Assembly (NCBI RefSeq): GCF_027587175.1
Contig: NZ_JAPCID010000022.1
Coordinates: forward strand, 1 to 64,000
Reading direction: 5' to 3'
DNA from: Solirubrobacter deserti
GTDB lineage: Bacteria > Actinomycetota > Thermoleophilia > Solirubrobacterales > Solirubrobacteraceae
DNA: 64,000 nucleotides
The position numbers and the translations under genes were made by a program. Shown piece by piece: positions 17,084 through 25,169 of the stretch. The first letter of the stretch is position 1, and each line of letters opens with the position of its first letter. The notes beneath the pieces are model-generated. The model did not search any database, was not told where the DNA came from, and saw only the letters and a list, made by a program, of their open reading frames with translations.

Positions 17084-17608
17084 ATGAAGCTGATCCCGCT
17101 CGTGCTGCTGTGCTGCTTCGCTCTCGTCGCCTGCGGAGGGGAGGACGAGCCGTCCGCGCCGGCGGCCGAGAACACGCCGGCGGCCACGGCGAAAGCCGAG
17201 GAGACGCAGGCGGCCGGCGGCGGCGACGCGGGCGGCGAGGACGCCCTGCGCGCGATGTTCGACGACTACACCAAGGCGCTCGGCGCGCGCGACTGGGGCG
17301 CGGCGTGCTCGCATCTGGCGCCGGAGACGACGGAGAAGCTCAAGAGCAACGTCGCGCAGCTGGGCATGACCGACGCGCCGGACGACTGCGAGGGCCTGAT
17401 GGACACGCTCTACACGCAGATCGACAAGGACCCGACGGCCAAGAAGACGATCGACGACATCACGCAGACCGCGAAGGTGTCCGACGTCAAGATCACCGGC
17501 GACCAGGCGTCCGTCAGCTGGAGCGCGAAGGTGAACGGCGTGGACACGCCCGTCACGCAGACGGCACGCATAATCGACGGCGAGTGGAAGCTGATCGACG
17601 TGAACTAG
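17084..17608 (+). CDS. Secreted lipoprotein of unknown function
   Basis: 174 residues started at ATG 17084, chosen because it begins a classical lipoprotein signal with lipobox LVAC and lipidated Cys17; an in-frame ATG far upstream (16961) would bury that signal. A Glu/Ala/Thr-rich linker follows, then a region from about 60 with a DALRAMFDDYTKALGARDW motif and a C-terminal TARIIDGEWKLIDVN, reminiscent of NTF2/SnoaL-like extracellular folds. The gene overlaps the next (GAF kinase) by 25 bases. Confidence 0.8.
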   Translation: MKLIPLVLLCCFALVACGGEDEPSAPAAENTPAATAKAEETQAAGGGDAGGEDALRAMFDDYTKALGARDWGAACSHLAPETTEKLKSNVAQLGMTDAPDDCEGLMDTLYTQIDKDPTAKKTIDDITQTAKVSDVKITGDQASVSWSAKVNGVDTPVTQTARIIDGEWKLIDVN

Positions 17609-18801
17609 AGCTCGCCGCGACCCGGGAGATCCTCGAGGTCCTCGGGCGCTGCGCGTTCGAGCTCGAGCCCGTCTTCGAGACGGTGCTCGGGCAGGCCGTG
17701 CGCCTGTGCCGCGCGGACGCGGGCCTGATCTACGTGCTCGACGGCGACGCGTACCGGGTCGAGGTCGCGCTCGGCGCGTCGCAGGAGTACCGCGACTACA
17801 TCGCCGGCGTGCCGATCGAGGCGGGCTCCGGGACGCTGGTGGGACGGGTCGGCGCCGAGCGCCGCACGGTGCAGATCCTCGACGCGCCCGCGGACCCGAA
17901 GTACACGATGTCGCGCGCGCTCGAGCTCGGCGGCTTCCGCACGATGCTCGGCGTGCCGATGCTCGACGGCGAGCGGGTGCTGGGCGTGATCGTGCTCTGG
18001 CGCGAGCTCAAGCAGCCGTTCGACGAGCCGACCGTCGAGCTGGTGACGACGTTCGCGGCACAGGGCGCGATCGCGATCCAGAACGTGCAGACCGCGCGCG
18101 AGCTGGAGGTCGCGAGCGGCCACAAGTCCGCGTTCCTGGCGTCCATGTCGCACGAGCTGCGCACGCCGCTGAACGCCGTGATCGGCTTCTCGGACGTGCT
18201 GCTGGAGGAGATGTTCGGGCCGCTGAACGAGCGCCAGGCCGAGTACGTGCGCGACATCCGTGACTCCGGCCGGCACCTGCTCGAGCTCATCAACGAGATC
18301 CTGGACCTGAGCAAGGTCGAGGCGGGGCGGATGGAGCTCGAGCCGTCCGCGGTGTCATTGCCGGAGCTCCTGGACGGCGGCATGGCGCTGGTGCGCGAGC
18401 GGGCGGCGCGCCAGGCGCTGACCGTGACGCTGGATGTGGGCGAGGAGGTGGGGCTCGTGTGGGGCGACGCGGTCAAGCTCAAGCAGGTGGTGGTGAACCT
18501 GCTCACCAACGCGGTCAAGTTCACGCCGTCGGGCGGGTCGGTGGCGGTCACGGCGTCGCTGGAGGGCGGGGAGGTCGTGGTGCTGGTGCGCGACAGCGGG
18601 GTCGGGATCGCGGAGACCGACCAGGAGCGCATCTTCGAGGCCTTCCAGCGCGGCGACCGGCGCGTCTCGACCGAGGGCACCGGGCTCGGGCTGACGCTGT
18701 CCAAGCGCTTCGTCGAGCTGCACGGCGGGCGCATCTGGGTGGACAGCGCGGTCGGCGTGGGGAGCACGTTCGGGTTCGCGATCCCGGTGGGCGCGCCGTG
18801 A
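17584..18801 (+). CDS. GAF-domain sensor histidine kinase
   Basis: 405 residues from GTG 17584, the only start that keeps the conserved ATREILEVLGRCAFELEPVFETVL helix before the GAF domain (about 25-165); this costs a 25-base overlap with the lipoprotein gene. The HisKA box [16 protein letters not shown] puts the phospho-acceptor at His190, and an ATPase domain with N-box, DSGVGI and GTGLGL follows. There is no membrane segment. Such kinases normally pass phosphate to small DivK/CheY-like receivers, and the next frame is the remnant of one. Confidence 0.88.
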   Translation: MEADRRELELAATREILEVLGRCAFELEPVFETVLGQAVRLCRADAGLIYVLDGDAYRVEVALGASQEYRDYIAGVPIEAGSGTLVGRVGAERRTVQILDAPADPKYTMSRALELGGFRTMLGVPMLDGERVLGVIVLWRELKQPFDEPTVELVTTFAAQGAIAIQNVQTARELEVASGHKSAFLASMSHELRTPLNAVIGFSDVLLEEMFGPLNERQAEYVRDIRDSGRHLLELINEILDLSKVEAGRMELEPSAVSLPELLDGGMALVRERAARQALTVTLDVGEEVGLVWGDAVKLKQVVVNLLTNAVKFTPSGGSVAVTASLEGGEVVVLVRDSGVGIAETDQERIFEAFQRGDRRVSTEGTGLGLTLSKRFVELHGGRIWVDSAVGVGSTFGFAIPVGAP

Positions 18802-18926
18802 AGGTGCTCGTCGTCGAGGACAACGAGCGCAACGCGAAGCTCGGGCGCGACGTGCTCTCCTACGCGGGCCACGAGGTCGTGGTGGCCGGGTTGCTCGCGG
18901 ACCAGATCGAGGCGCTGCGCGCGTGA
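18798..18926 (+). pseudogene. Collapsed receiver-domain remnant (42 residues)
   Basis: The frame starts GTGA-coupled to the kinase and reads MKVLVVEDNERNAKLGRDVLSYAGHEV as far as beta2, exactly like DivK-type receivers. It then jumps to LLADQIEALRA and stops, with the phospho-acceptor Asp, the Thr and the Lys missing. A normal receiver has about 120 residues. The simplest reading is an internal in-frame deletion that kept start, stop and translational coupling to the next gene. A functional micro-receiver is much less likely. Confidence 0.7.
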
Positions 18927-19921
18927 TCCTCGTCGTCGACGACCTGCCGCAGAACGTGCGGCTGCTGGAGGCCGTGCTGGCGCCGCGCGGATACGAGGTC
19001 GTGTCGGCGGCCTCCGGGGAGGAGGCGCTCGAGCGCCTGGACGGCGTGGACCTCGTCCTGCTCGACGTCGTCATGCCGGGGCTGGACGGCTACGAGGTCT
19101 GCCGCCGCATCCGCGCCGACCCGGACACCGCGTTCCTGCCCGTGGTGATGATCACGGCGAGCGGCGAGCAGGAGAAGAAGCGCGCGCTGGACGCGGGTGC
19201 CGACGACTTCCTGACCAAGCCGTTCGACCACGCCGAGCTGCTCGCGCGCGTGCGGTCGCTCGTGCGCCTGAAGCGCTACCACGACGAGGTCGACCGCTAC
19301 ACGGCCGGCCTGCGCCGCTTCCTGCCGCCCGAGGTGGCCGAGCTGGTGAAGGCCGACCCGGCGTTGCTGGAGAGCCACCGGCGCGAGGTCGCGGTGCTCG
19401 TCTGCGGCCTGCACGGCTTCCCGGCCTTCGCCGAGACCGCGGCGCCCGAGGACGTGATGGACGTGCTGGGCGAGTACCACGCCGCGCTCGGCGACGTGAT
19501 CGACGCGTTCTCGGCCACGCTCTCGCGCATCGCGGGCGACGTCGTGACCGTCGTGCTCAACGACCCGGTGCCGTGCGAGGACGTCGCGGGCACCGCGGTG
19601 CGGTTGTCGCTGGCGTTGCGCGACCGCGTGTGGGAGCTGGGCGAGCGCTGGACGCGGCTCGGCTTCGAGCTCTCCCCGGCGCTCGGCGTCGCGCTCGGCC
19701 ACGCCACGATCGGCCGCATCGGCTCCGACCGCCGCTGGCAGTACGCCCCGGTCGGCCCCGCGCCGCTGCTCGCCGAACGCCTCGCCGAGGCGGCCGGCGC
19801 CGGCGAGGTCCTGATCTCCCAGCGCGTCGAGGCGGGCACCGAGGCGGTCACCTCGCCGCTCACCCTCCAGCTGCGCGGCTTCACGCGCCCCGTCGCCGCC
19901 TACGACCTGCTCGGAACCTAA
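18923..19921 (+). CDS. Response regulator with degenerate class III nucleotide cyclase domain
   Basis: 332 residues. The receiver (1-120) has acidic residues Asp6 and Asp7, acceptor Asp48 (LLDVVMPG) and Lys99. Residues about 155-325 resemble a class III adenylate/guanylate cyclase homology domain. The first metal site, normally FxDxxGF, reads VCGLHGF at 160-166, so its Asp is lost, while the second (GD at 205-206) is kept. The usual VNLAAR Asn region is PLLAER. Catalysis is therefore doubtful and a regulatory role more likely. It starts as GTGA on the receiver remnant, making the end of a four-gene coupled operon. Confidence 0.82.
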   Translation: MILVVDDLPQNVRLLEAVLAPRGYEVVSAASGEEALERLDGVDLVLLDVVMPGLDGYEVCRRIRADPDTAFLPVVMITASGEQEKKRALDAGADDFLTKPFDHAELLARVRSLVRLKRYHDEVDRYTAGLRRFLPPEVAELVKADPALLESHRREVAVLVCGLHGFPAFAETAAPEDVMDVLGEYHAALGDVIDAFSATLSRIAGDVVTVVLNDPVPCEDVAGTAVRLSLALRDRVWELGERWTRLGFELSPALGVALGHATIGRIGSDRRWQYAPVGPAPLLAERLAEAAGAGEVLISQRVEAGTEAVTSPLTLQLRGFTRPVAAYDLLGT

Positions 19922-20535
19922 CCGCCGCCGCCGCAGCCTCCTCCGCCGCAGCCGCCTCCGCCGCCGTCGGAGCTGCTGCCGCCGTCACCGCCGAGGAAGC
20001 CGCCCATCCACCAGCCGCCGCTGTCGCTGCTGCTGGAGCTGCTCGAGGCGGAGCGGCGGCGCTTGCGGAACTCCGGAGGACGGGAGAAGCTCTCGCGCAT
20101 GCGTCGTAGCTCGACGTCGGAGTAGACGTTGCCGCCCGCCCAGCCCGTGTCCTCGTCGGCGGTGAAGAGGACCATCGGGATCTGGTGGCGGTCGACGATG
20201 TCGAGCGTGGTCGGGATCAGGCTGCTCGCGGCGACGGTCATCGTCGACTCCGGCGTGTGGTGCAGGTAATGGCCGAAGGCGCGCTCGCAGAACTCGGTGT
20301 ACTCGCGGGTGCGCAGGATGAACTCGTGCCAGGCGACGTCCACGACCTCGGACGGCATGCCGATCATGCGCCCCTCGGCGTGCAGGCAGGCCAGGAACCA
20401 GGCGTCGAGGCCCTTGAGGGCGCGCAGGGCGGTGGCGCGGTCGCCGAGCTTGTCCTCGAGCTTGGCGACGAAGTCGGGCGCGTACTCGTACTGCTCGATG
20501 AACTTGCGCCGGCGGTTGCGGGTGTAGGTCTTCAT
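19918..20535 (-). CDS. Protein with AWHEF motif and Gly/Cys-rich tail
   Basis: 205 residues. The N-terminal half contains LDAWFLACLHAEGRMIGMPSEVVDVAWHEFILRTREYTEFCERAFG, resembling the glycine-rich-domain-containing family, in which a Trp-His motif recurs. The C-terminus changes to a Ser run, then Gly-rich sequence ending in two Cys-Gly4 repeats. The function is unknown. It converges on the receiver-cyclase gene with a 4-base overlap. The Gly/Cys tail might bind metal or be modified, which is speculation. Confidence 0.65.
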   Translation of the reverse strand: MKTYTRNRRRKFIEQYEYAPDFVAKLEDKLGDRATALRALKGLDAWFLACLHAEGRMIGMPSEVVDVAWHEFILRTREYTEFCERAFGHYLHHTPESTMTVAASSLIPTTLDIVDRHQIPMVLFTADEDTGWAGGNVYSDVELRRMRESFSRPPEFRKRRRSASSSSSSSDSGGWWMGGFLGGDGGSSSDGGGGGCGGGGCGGGG

Positions 20536-20577
20536 GGGGCGCAGCTTCGAGGTCGCGCGCCCCGCTGGCCAGCCGCC

Positions 20578-21525
20578 CTAGGTGGTGTGTTTCCCACCTC
20601 CTCGCCGCCGCGCCCGCGCGAGTTGCGCGGCGAGCTCGGCGACGCGCTGTGGCTTGCCGGGCTGGTCGTCGACCCGGGCCGCGCGCAGCCTTGCCTCGAT
20701 CCGCTCGGGCGAGTCGGCGTCGAGCGCGAACGCGGGCAGCGCGGTCACGTCCGAGGACGCCGCCGCGGCGACCGCCGCGGCGCCCAGCGCGGCGCCGGTC
20801 TCGTAGCGCTCCGCCGGATCCTTCGCGAGCGCCCGCGCGAGCACGGCCTCGAAGCCCGGCACCGCCGGGGGCGGCTCGGACAGGTGCGCCCACAGCTTCG
20901 GCTCGGTGCCCTCGAGGTCGAACACCGGCCGGCCGGTCAGCGCGACGTACAGCAGGCAGCCGAGCGAGTACAGGTCGGCGGCGGGCCCGTCGCCGGCGCC
21001 GCGGATGCGCTCCGGCGCGAGGTAGTCGAGCGTGCCGACGATCTCGCCCGTGCGGGTCAGCTCGCTGCCATGGTCGAGGCCCTTCACGAGGCCGAAGTCG
21101 GTCAGGTAGGCGTGGTCGGACACAGTGACCATCACGTTGGCGGCCTTCACGTCGCGGTGGACGAGCCGCCGCTCGTGCGCGGCGTCCAGCGCCGCGCCGA
21201 CCTGCGCGACGATCGCCGCCGCCCGCGCCGCCGGCAGCGGCGCCAGCGACCGCAGGTCCGAGCCGACGACCAGCCGCATCGACAGCCACAGCACGCCCTC
21301 GCCGGTCTCGCCCGCCCCGAACACCGGCAGCACGTTGGGGTGATCGAGCGAGGCCGCCATCCGCGACTCGGCCACGAAGCGCTCGCGGAAGCCCTCCTCG
21401 GACGCCCGCTCGGGCGCGACCACCTTCAGCGCGACGGTGCGCCCGAGCGCCTCCTCGACCGCCTCGTAGACCACGCCCATCCCGCCGCGACCGACCTCGC
21501 GGACGATGCGGTAGCCCGGGATCAC
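20578..21525 (-). CDS. Soluble Ser/Thr protein kinase (PknB type)
   Basis: 315 residues from the GTG at 21525, which overlaps the SDR stop as GTGA; the frame is open upstream but only through the SDR gene. The kinase landmarks are complete: GRGGMG at 12-17, Lys34, HRDVKAAN with Asp125, DFG at 143-145, and APE in YLAPERIRG. A short C-terminal tail of about 50 residues is Arg/Ala-rich. No membrane segment or PASTA repeats are present, so it acts in the cytoplasm without an evident sensor. Coupling to an SDR gene is unusual. Confidence 0.92.
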   Translation of the reverse strand: MIPGYRIVREVGRGGMGVVYEAVEEALGRTVALKVVAPERASEEGFRERFVAESRMAASLDHPNVLPVFGAGETGEGVLWLSMRLVVGSDLRSLAPLPAARAAAIVAQVGAALDAAHERRLVHRDVKAANVMVTVSDHAYLTDFGLVKGLDHGSELTRTGEIVGTLDYLAPERIRGAGDGPAADLYSLGCLLYVALTGRPVFDLEGTEPKLWAHLSEPPPAVPGFEAVLARALAKDPAERYETGAALGAAAVAAAASSDVTALPAFALDADSPERIEARLRAARVDDQPGKPQRVAELAAQLARARRRGGGKHTT

Positions 21526-22388
21526 CGCCCGCCCACGGCGCGCGCCGCCGCGCCCGCGCCCACCCGCTCGGCCTCGGCCGCGAACGCCGCCTCCATCGCC
21601 GGCATCGTTCCGGCGCTCACGCGGTCGACGAGGGCGTTGTCGAGCAGCCCGCGCACGGCCATGAGGGCGTGCAGGAACGGCGGGTACGCGACGGCCCGCG
21701 AGCGGCGCTCGATCCCGCGCACGGTGCGCGCGACGGCGGGCTCGAGCGGCCACGTCTTCGCCAGCGGCCCCGGCAGCCGCGACCGCGACCCGGCGAAGAT
21801 CGGCGAGTTGTCGCTGCCCGCGACCATCGGCGTGTTCAGGAACAGGTAGTAGGCGACGCCGACGCCCACGCCGTGCGTGCGCAGCTCGGTGCGCAGCACG
21901 CGCCCGAGCGCCTCCACACCCGCCTTGGACATCGAGTACGCGCCCAGGCCGGCCGGCGCGAACACGGCGGCGGCGGAGGAGACCAGCAGGACGTAGCCGC
22001 GGCGCTCGAGCACGTGCGGAAGTGCCGCCCGGGTCGTCCGCCACACGCCGAGCAGGTTGATGTCGAGCGTCTCCTCGACCGTCTCCGGGCCGACCAGCCG
22101 CAAGGGTCCGCCCGTTGCCACCCCCGCGTTGGCGACCGCCACGTCGAGCCCGCCGCAGCGCGCGGCCAGGTCGTCGATGGCGGCCGTCAGCGCCTCGCCG
22201 TCGCGCACGTCGGCCACCGCGGTCTCGGCTCCGGGCAAGCCCGCGGACACCGCTTGCAGCGCTTGGCGATCGACGTCGATCAGCGCCGGCCGCATGCCGC
22301 GGGCGGCCAGCTGCCGCGCCAGCTCGGCGCCGATGCCCGAGGCCGCGCCGGTGATCAGAGCGACCCGCCCGGAGAGGTTCCACACCAT
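21522..22388 (-). CDS. Short-chain dehydrogenase/reductase
   Basis: 288 residues. The Rossmann motif TGAASGIG is at 13-20, NAG in VANAGVATGG, the catalytic Ser in LLVSSAAAV and the YxxxK motif in YSMSK. The extra C-terminal region (about 230-288) is longer than in basic SDRs and Ala-rich at the end. The substrate is unknown. It is followed by the kinase gene with a GTGA overlap and diverges from the DUF4190 gene at 22418 with only 29 bases between starts. Confidence 0.9.
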   Translation of the reverse strand: MVWNLSGRVALITGAASGIGAELARQLAARGMRPALIDVDRQALQAVSAGLPGAETAVADVRDGEALTAAIDDLAARCGGLDVAVANAGVATGGPLRLVGPETVEETLDINLLGVWRTTRAALPHVLERRGYVLLVSSAAAVFAPAGLGAYSMSKAGVEALGRVLRTELRTHGVGVGVAYYLFLNTPMVAGSDNSPIFAGSRSRLPGPLAKTWPLEPAVARTVRGIERRSRAVAYPPFLHALMAVRGLLDNALVDRVSAGTMPAMEAAFAAEAERVGAGAAARAVGGR

Positions 22389-22417
22389 GATCCGAACAAC
22401 GCTAACGTTCGGCCGCG

Positions 22418-22909
22418 ATGAGCACGCCGTCGGACGACGATCCTCCCTACAAGCCGCCGCAATGGCAGCAGCCGGAGCAGCAGCCTTCCGAGCAGGGTGG
22501 CTGGCAGAGCTCGTGGCAGCAACCCCAGGAGAAGCCGCAGCAGCAGGGCGGCTGGCAGAGCCAGTGGCAGCAGCCGCAGGAGAACCAGTGGCAGCAGCAG
22601 CCGCAGCAGAACCAGTGGCAGCAGCAGCAGACGCCGCAGTGGGGCGGCTACCAGCCCGCTCCGCCCACGCCCGGCAACGCGATCGCGTCGCTGATCCTCG
22701 GCATCGTGAGCATCGTCCTGTGCCCGATCATCCCCGGGGTGGTCGGCCTCGTCCTCGGCTACAGCGCCAAGCGTGAGATCGACGCGTCGGGCGGCCGCCT
22801 CGGCGGGCGTGGCGTCGCGATGGGCGGGATCATCACGAGCTGGATCGGCCTCGCCATCTGGGGCCTGCTGATCGCGTTCTGGGTGATCGCTATCGCCGCC
22901 TCCGCGTAG
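22418..22909 (+). CDS. DUF4190-type membrane protein with Gln/Trp-rich N-terminus
   Basis: 163 residues. Residues 1-80 are low complexity with repeated WQQ and Q-rich units. Then come two hydrophobic segments (about 88-112 and 133-158) around the conserved loop GYSAKREIDASGGRLGGRGVAMGGII, the DUF4190 signature. It is the first of three such proteins in 3 kb. A hexamer TAACGT (22403-22408) lies 9 bases before the ATG. The function of the family is unknown; a membrane-anchored surface or stress role is often assumed. Confidence 0.8.
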   Translation: MSTPSDDDPPYKPPQWQQPEQQPSEQGGWQSSWQQPQEKPQQQGGWQSQWQQPQENQWQQQPQQNQWQQQQTPQWGGYQPAPPTPGNAIASLILGIVSIVLCPIIPGVVGLVLGYSAKREIDASGGRLGGRGVAMGGIITSWIGLAIWGLLIAFWVIAIAASA

Positions 22910-22912
22910 CGG

Positions 22913-23428
22913 ATGAGCGGCACCGACGACGAGCAGCCGCCGCAGGCTCCACCCCCGTGGCAGACGACGCCGCCGCAGTGGGCGCCTCCGCCCGGGCCGC
23001 CGCCGGCGGAAGGGGCGCCGCCCGCGGAAGGCGCGCCGCCGGCGGAAGGGGCGCCGCCCGCGGAAGGCGCGCCGCCGGCGTGGCAGCGGCCGGCACCGCC
23101 CCCTCCGCTCGGCTCGGCGCCGGTTCCCCAGTGGCAGCCGCCGGCCGGCTCGTACTGGACGCAGTCGAAGGCCTGGCAGCCCCCGCCGCCGACGCCGGGC
23201 AGCGCCACCGCGGCGCTCATCCTCGGGATCACGGCGGTGCTGGTGTTCCCGCTCGCGTTCCCGCTCGCGCTCGGGTTCGGCATCCGGGCCAAGCGCCGGA
23301 TCGACGCGTCCGAGGGCACGCTGGGCGGCCGCGGGCAGGCCAAGTGGGGCATCGCGCTGGGCTGGGCCGGAGCCGTGCTGACGCTGGTCGCCGTCGCGAT
23401 GGTCGCCGGCTACCTCGCTACGGACTGA
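22913..23428 (+). CDS. DUF4190-type membrane protein with Pro/Ala-rich N-terminus
   Basis: 171 residues, 3 bases after the preceding paralog. The N-terminal part contains four copies of AEGAPP and other Pro-rich sequence; the C-terminal half has the DUF4190 pair of hydrophobic segments and the loop RAKRRIDASEGTLGGRGQAKWGIAL. Tandem duplication followed by divergence of the soluble tails is the likely origin. The 3' end overlaps the convergent DUF2752 gene by 11 bases. Confidence 0.8.
   Translation: MSGTDDEQPPQAPPPWQTTPPQWAPPPGPPPAEGAPPAEGAPPAEGAPPAEGAPPAWQRPAPPPPLGSAPVPQWQPPAGSYWTQSKAWQPPPPTPGSATAALILGITAVLVFPLAFPLALGFGIRAKRRIDASEGTLGGRGQAKWGIALGWAGAVLTLVAVAMVAGYLATD
22999..23080 (+). repeat. 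18-bp tandem repeat (four copies) in a DUF4190 gene
   Basis: GGAAG cores recur at 23008, 23026, 23044 and 23062, i.e. with exact 18-base period, encoding AEGAPP repeats. Alternate copies are nearly identical, suggesting a 36-base unit that duplicated once. Such coding repeats can change copy number by slippage. Confidence 0.8.
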
Positions 23429-23804
23429 TCGTGGCGCGCTCGGCCAGCGCCCACGTCCAGCCGGCGCCGCCGAGCAGCAGCACCAGCAGCCACACGCGCA
23501 CCGGCGTGCGCATCAGCGGCTCCACGACCCGCACGCGCGTCGCGAGCACGAAGACGCCCGCGAGCACCAGGACCAGCGCCACCAGGACCCAGAAGCCGTT
23601 GTAGCTGAGGAAGCCCGAGTCGCCCCGCGCGGCCCACGCGAACGCGCGGGTGCCGCCGCACAGCGGGCACGGCAGGCCCGTGATCGACCGGAAGGGGCAC
23701 GGCGGGATCAGCGAGGTGCCATCGCGCGGGACCAGGGCGCCGACCGCGAACGGCACGCAGCCGAGCGCCAGCAGCATGGCTCCTTCGCGTCGTGCGCCTG
23801 TCAC
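23418..23804 (-). CDS. DUF2752 membrane protein
   Basis: 128 residues with an N-terminal hydrophobic segment, the DUF2752 signature CPFRSITGLPCPLCGGTRAF (about 36-55) with three cysteines, and two further hydrophobic segments. The family is widespread in Bacteria and of unknown function; the CPxCG pattern suggests metal binding or redox activity at the membrane. In many genomes DUF2752 genes sit beside DUF4190-like genes, as here. Confidence 0.88.
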   Translation of the reverse strand: MTGARREGAMLLALGCVPFAVGALVPRDGTSLIPPCPFRSITGLPCPLCGGTRAFAWAARGDSGFLSYNGFWVLVALVLVLAGVFVLATRVRVVEPLMRTPVRVWLLVLLLGGAGWTWALAERATISP

Positions 23805-23847
23805 TGCGACTTGACTTTAGTCCGCAGGGCCGGAGAAGGTTCCTGCA

Positions 23848-24837
23848 ATGCGCTGCGCCGTCACCGTCCTCCTCACGCTGCTGCTCCTCGCTGCCCCCGC
23901 CCGCGCCCAGGTCTTCGGGCCGCCCGAAGGCAAGGTCTTCACGGGCCTGACGGGCTCGAACTCGGTCGACAAGTTCGCCGGGGAGGTGGGCAAGCGCCCG
24001 GCGGTGTTCGGCTTTTTCACCTACTGGAACCAGGGCAACGAGTACACGTTCCGCTACGCCGAGAAGGCCGGCGCGCGGCTCATGCTGCACATCTCCACCG
24101 CGCAGAACTACGGCGTCAAGGAGGAGATCTCGCCGCGCGGGATCGCGCGCGGGCAGGGCGACGAGTACCTGCTGGCGCTCAACGCGCGCATCGCCGAGGA
24201 GGGCGAGCCGGTCTACGTGCGGCTGATGGCCGAGATGAACCAGACCAACAACGCCTACTGCGCGTTCAACAAGGACGGCTCCTCGCGTGGCGCGTCCCAC
24301 AGCACGAGCGCGTTCAAGGCGGCGTGGCGCCGATCGGCCCTGATCCTGCGTGGCGGGCCGCTGGACGCCATCAACGCCAAGCTGCGCAAGCTCAGGCTGC
24401 CCGAGGTGCGCAGCGCTGAGGAAAGCCTGCCGGAGCCGCAGGTGAGCCTGCTGTGGGTGCCGCAGACCGAGGGGACGCCGAACATCCCCGCGAACCTGCC
24501 TTCCGCCTACTGGCCGGGCGAGGAGTACGTGGACTGGGTCGGCACCGACTTCTACAGCCGCTTCCCGGCCTTCGCCAAGCTCGAGCGCTTCTACGCGGCC
24601 TACCCAGGCAAGCCGTTCGTGTTCGGCGAGTGGGCGATGTGGGGCGCCGACAACCCGGGGTTCGTCAAGCAGCTCTTCAGCTGGGTCAACACCCACAAGC
24701 GGGTGAAGATGATGCTCTACAACCAGGGCGCGAACCCGAACGGGCCGTTCCGGCTCAACTCCCACCCGAAAGCGCGGGCCGAGCTCAGGAAGGCGCTCCG
24801 TAATCCGCGTTTTCTGGCTACTGTGGGCGGCGGATGA
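23848..24837 (+). CDS. Secreted GH26-like glycoside hydrolase (beta-mannanase fold)
   Basis: 329 residues with a signal peptide (MRCAVTVLLTLLLLAAPARA). A TIM-barrel-like pattern places a possible acid/base Glu129 in RLMAEMNQ and a nucleophile Glu261 in FGEWAMWG, matching the clan GH-A arrangement of GH26 enzymes. It would attack extracellular polysaccharide, perhaps a mannan or the cell's own exopolymer. The stop overlaps the start of the third DUF4190 gene (ATGA). Confidence 0.78.
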   Translation: MRCAVTVLLTLLLLAAPARAQVFGPPEGKVFTGLTGSNSVDKFAGEVGKRPAVFGFFTYWNQGNEYTFRYAEKAGARLMLHISTAQNYGVKEEISPRGIARGQGDEYLLALNARIAEEGEPVYVRLMAEMNQTNNAYCAFNKDGSSRGASHSTSAFKAAWRRSALILRGGPLDAINAKLRKLRLPEVRSAEESLPEPQVSLLWVPQTEGTPNIPANLPSAYWPGEEYVDWVGTDFYSRFPAFAKLERFYAAYPGKPFVFGEWAMWGADNPGFVKQLFSWVNTHKRVKMMLYNQGANPNGPFRLNSHPKARAELRKALRNPRFLATVGGG

Positions 24838-25169
24838 GCTGGCAGCCGCCTCCGTACCCACCGCCTCAGCAGCAGAGCAACGCGGCCGTCGTGTCGCTCG
24901 TGCTCGGCATCTGCGGCCTGGTGGTGTGCCCGCTGGTCTGCTCGGTCGCGGCGCTCGTCTACGCGAGCAAGGCCTTCACGGAGATCGACAGCTCCGGCGG
25001 GCGCCTCACAGGACGCGACCTGGCCAAGGCGGGGCAGGTGCTCGGCTGGGTGGGCGTCGCCCTGTGCGTGCTCGGCCTGCTGTTCGTCGTCGGCGTCATC
25101 GGCCTGGGCGAGGCGCTCAACGACGACTCGTACGAGTACGAGCCAGTGCCCGAGTACCAGGTGGACTAG
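24834..25169 (+). CDS. Short DUF4190-type membrane protein
   Basis: 111 residues, the shortest of the three local paralogs: a brief Pro/Gln-rich N-terminus, two hydrophobic segments and the loop [25 protein letters not shown], ending in an acidic tail (DDSYEYEPVPEYQVD). It is translationally coupled to the GH26-like gene, which suggests that the pair acts together at the cell surface. It converges on the amidotransferase-like gene with a 4-base overlap. Confidence 0.8.
   Translation: MSWQPPPYPPPQQQSNAAVVSLVLGICGLVVCPLVCSVAALVYASKAFTEIDSSGGRLTGRDLAKAGQVLGWVGVALCVLGLLFVVGVIGLGEALNDDSYEYEPVPEYQVD

Noticed and set aside
22999-23080. Regular repeats resembling a CRISPR array
   Set aside because: Period is 18 bases, in coding frame, without unique spacers; it is a protein repeat.
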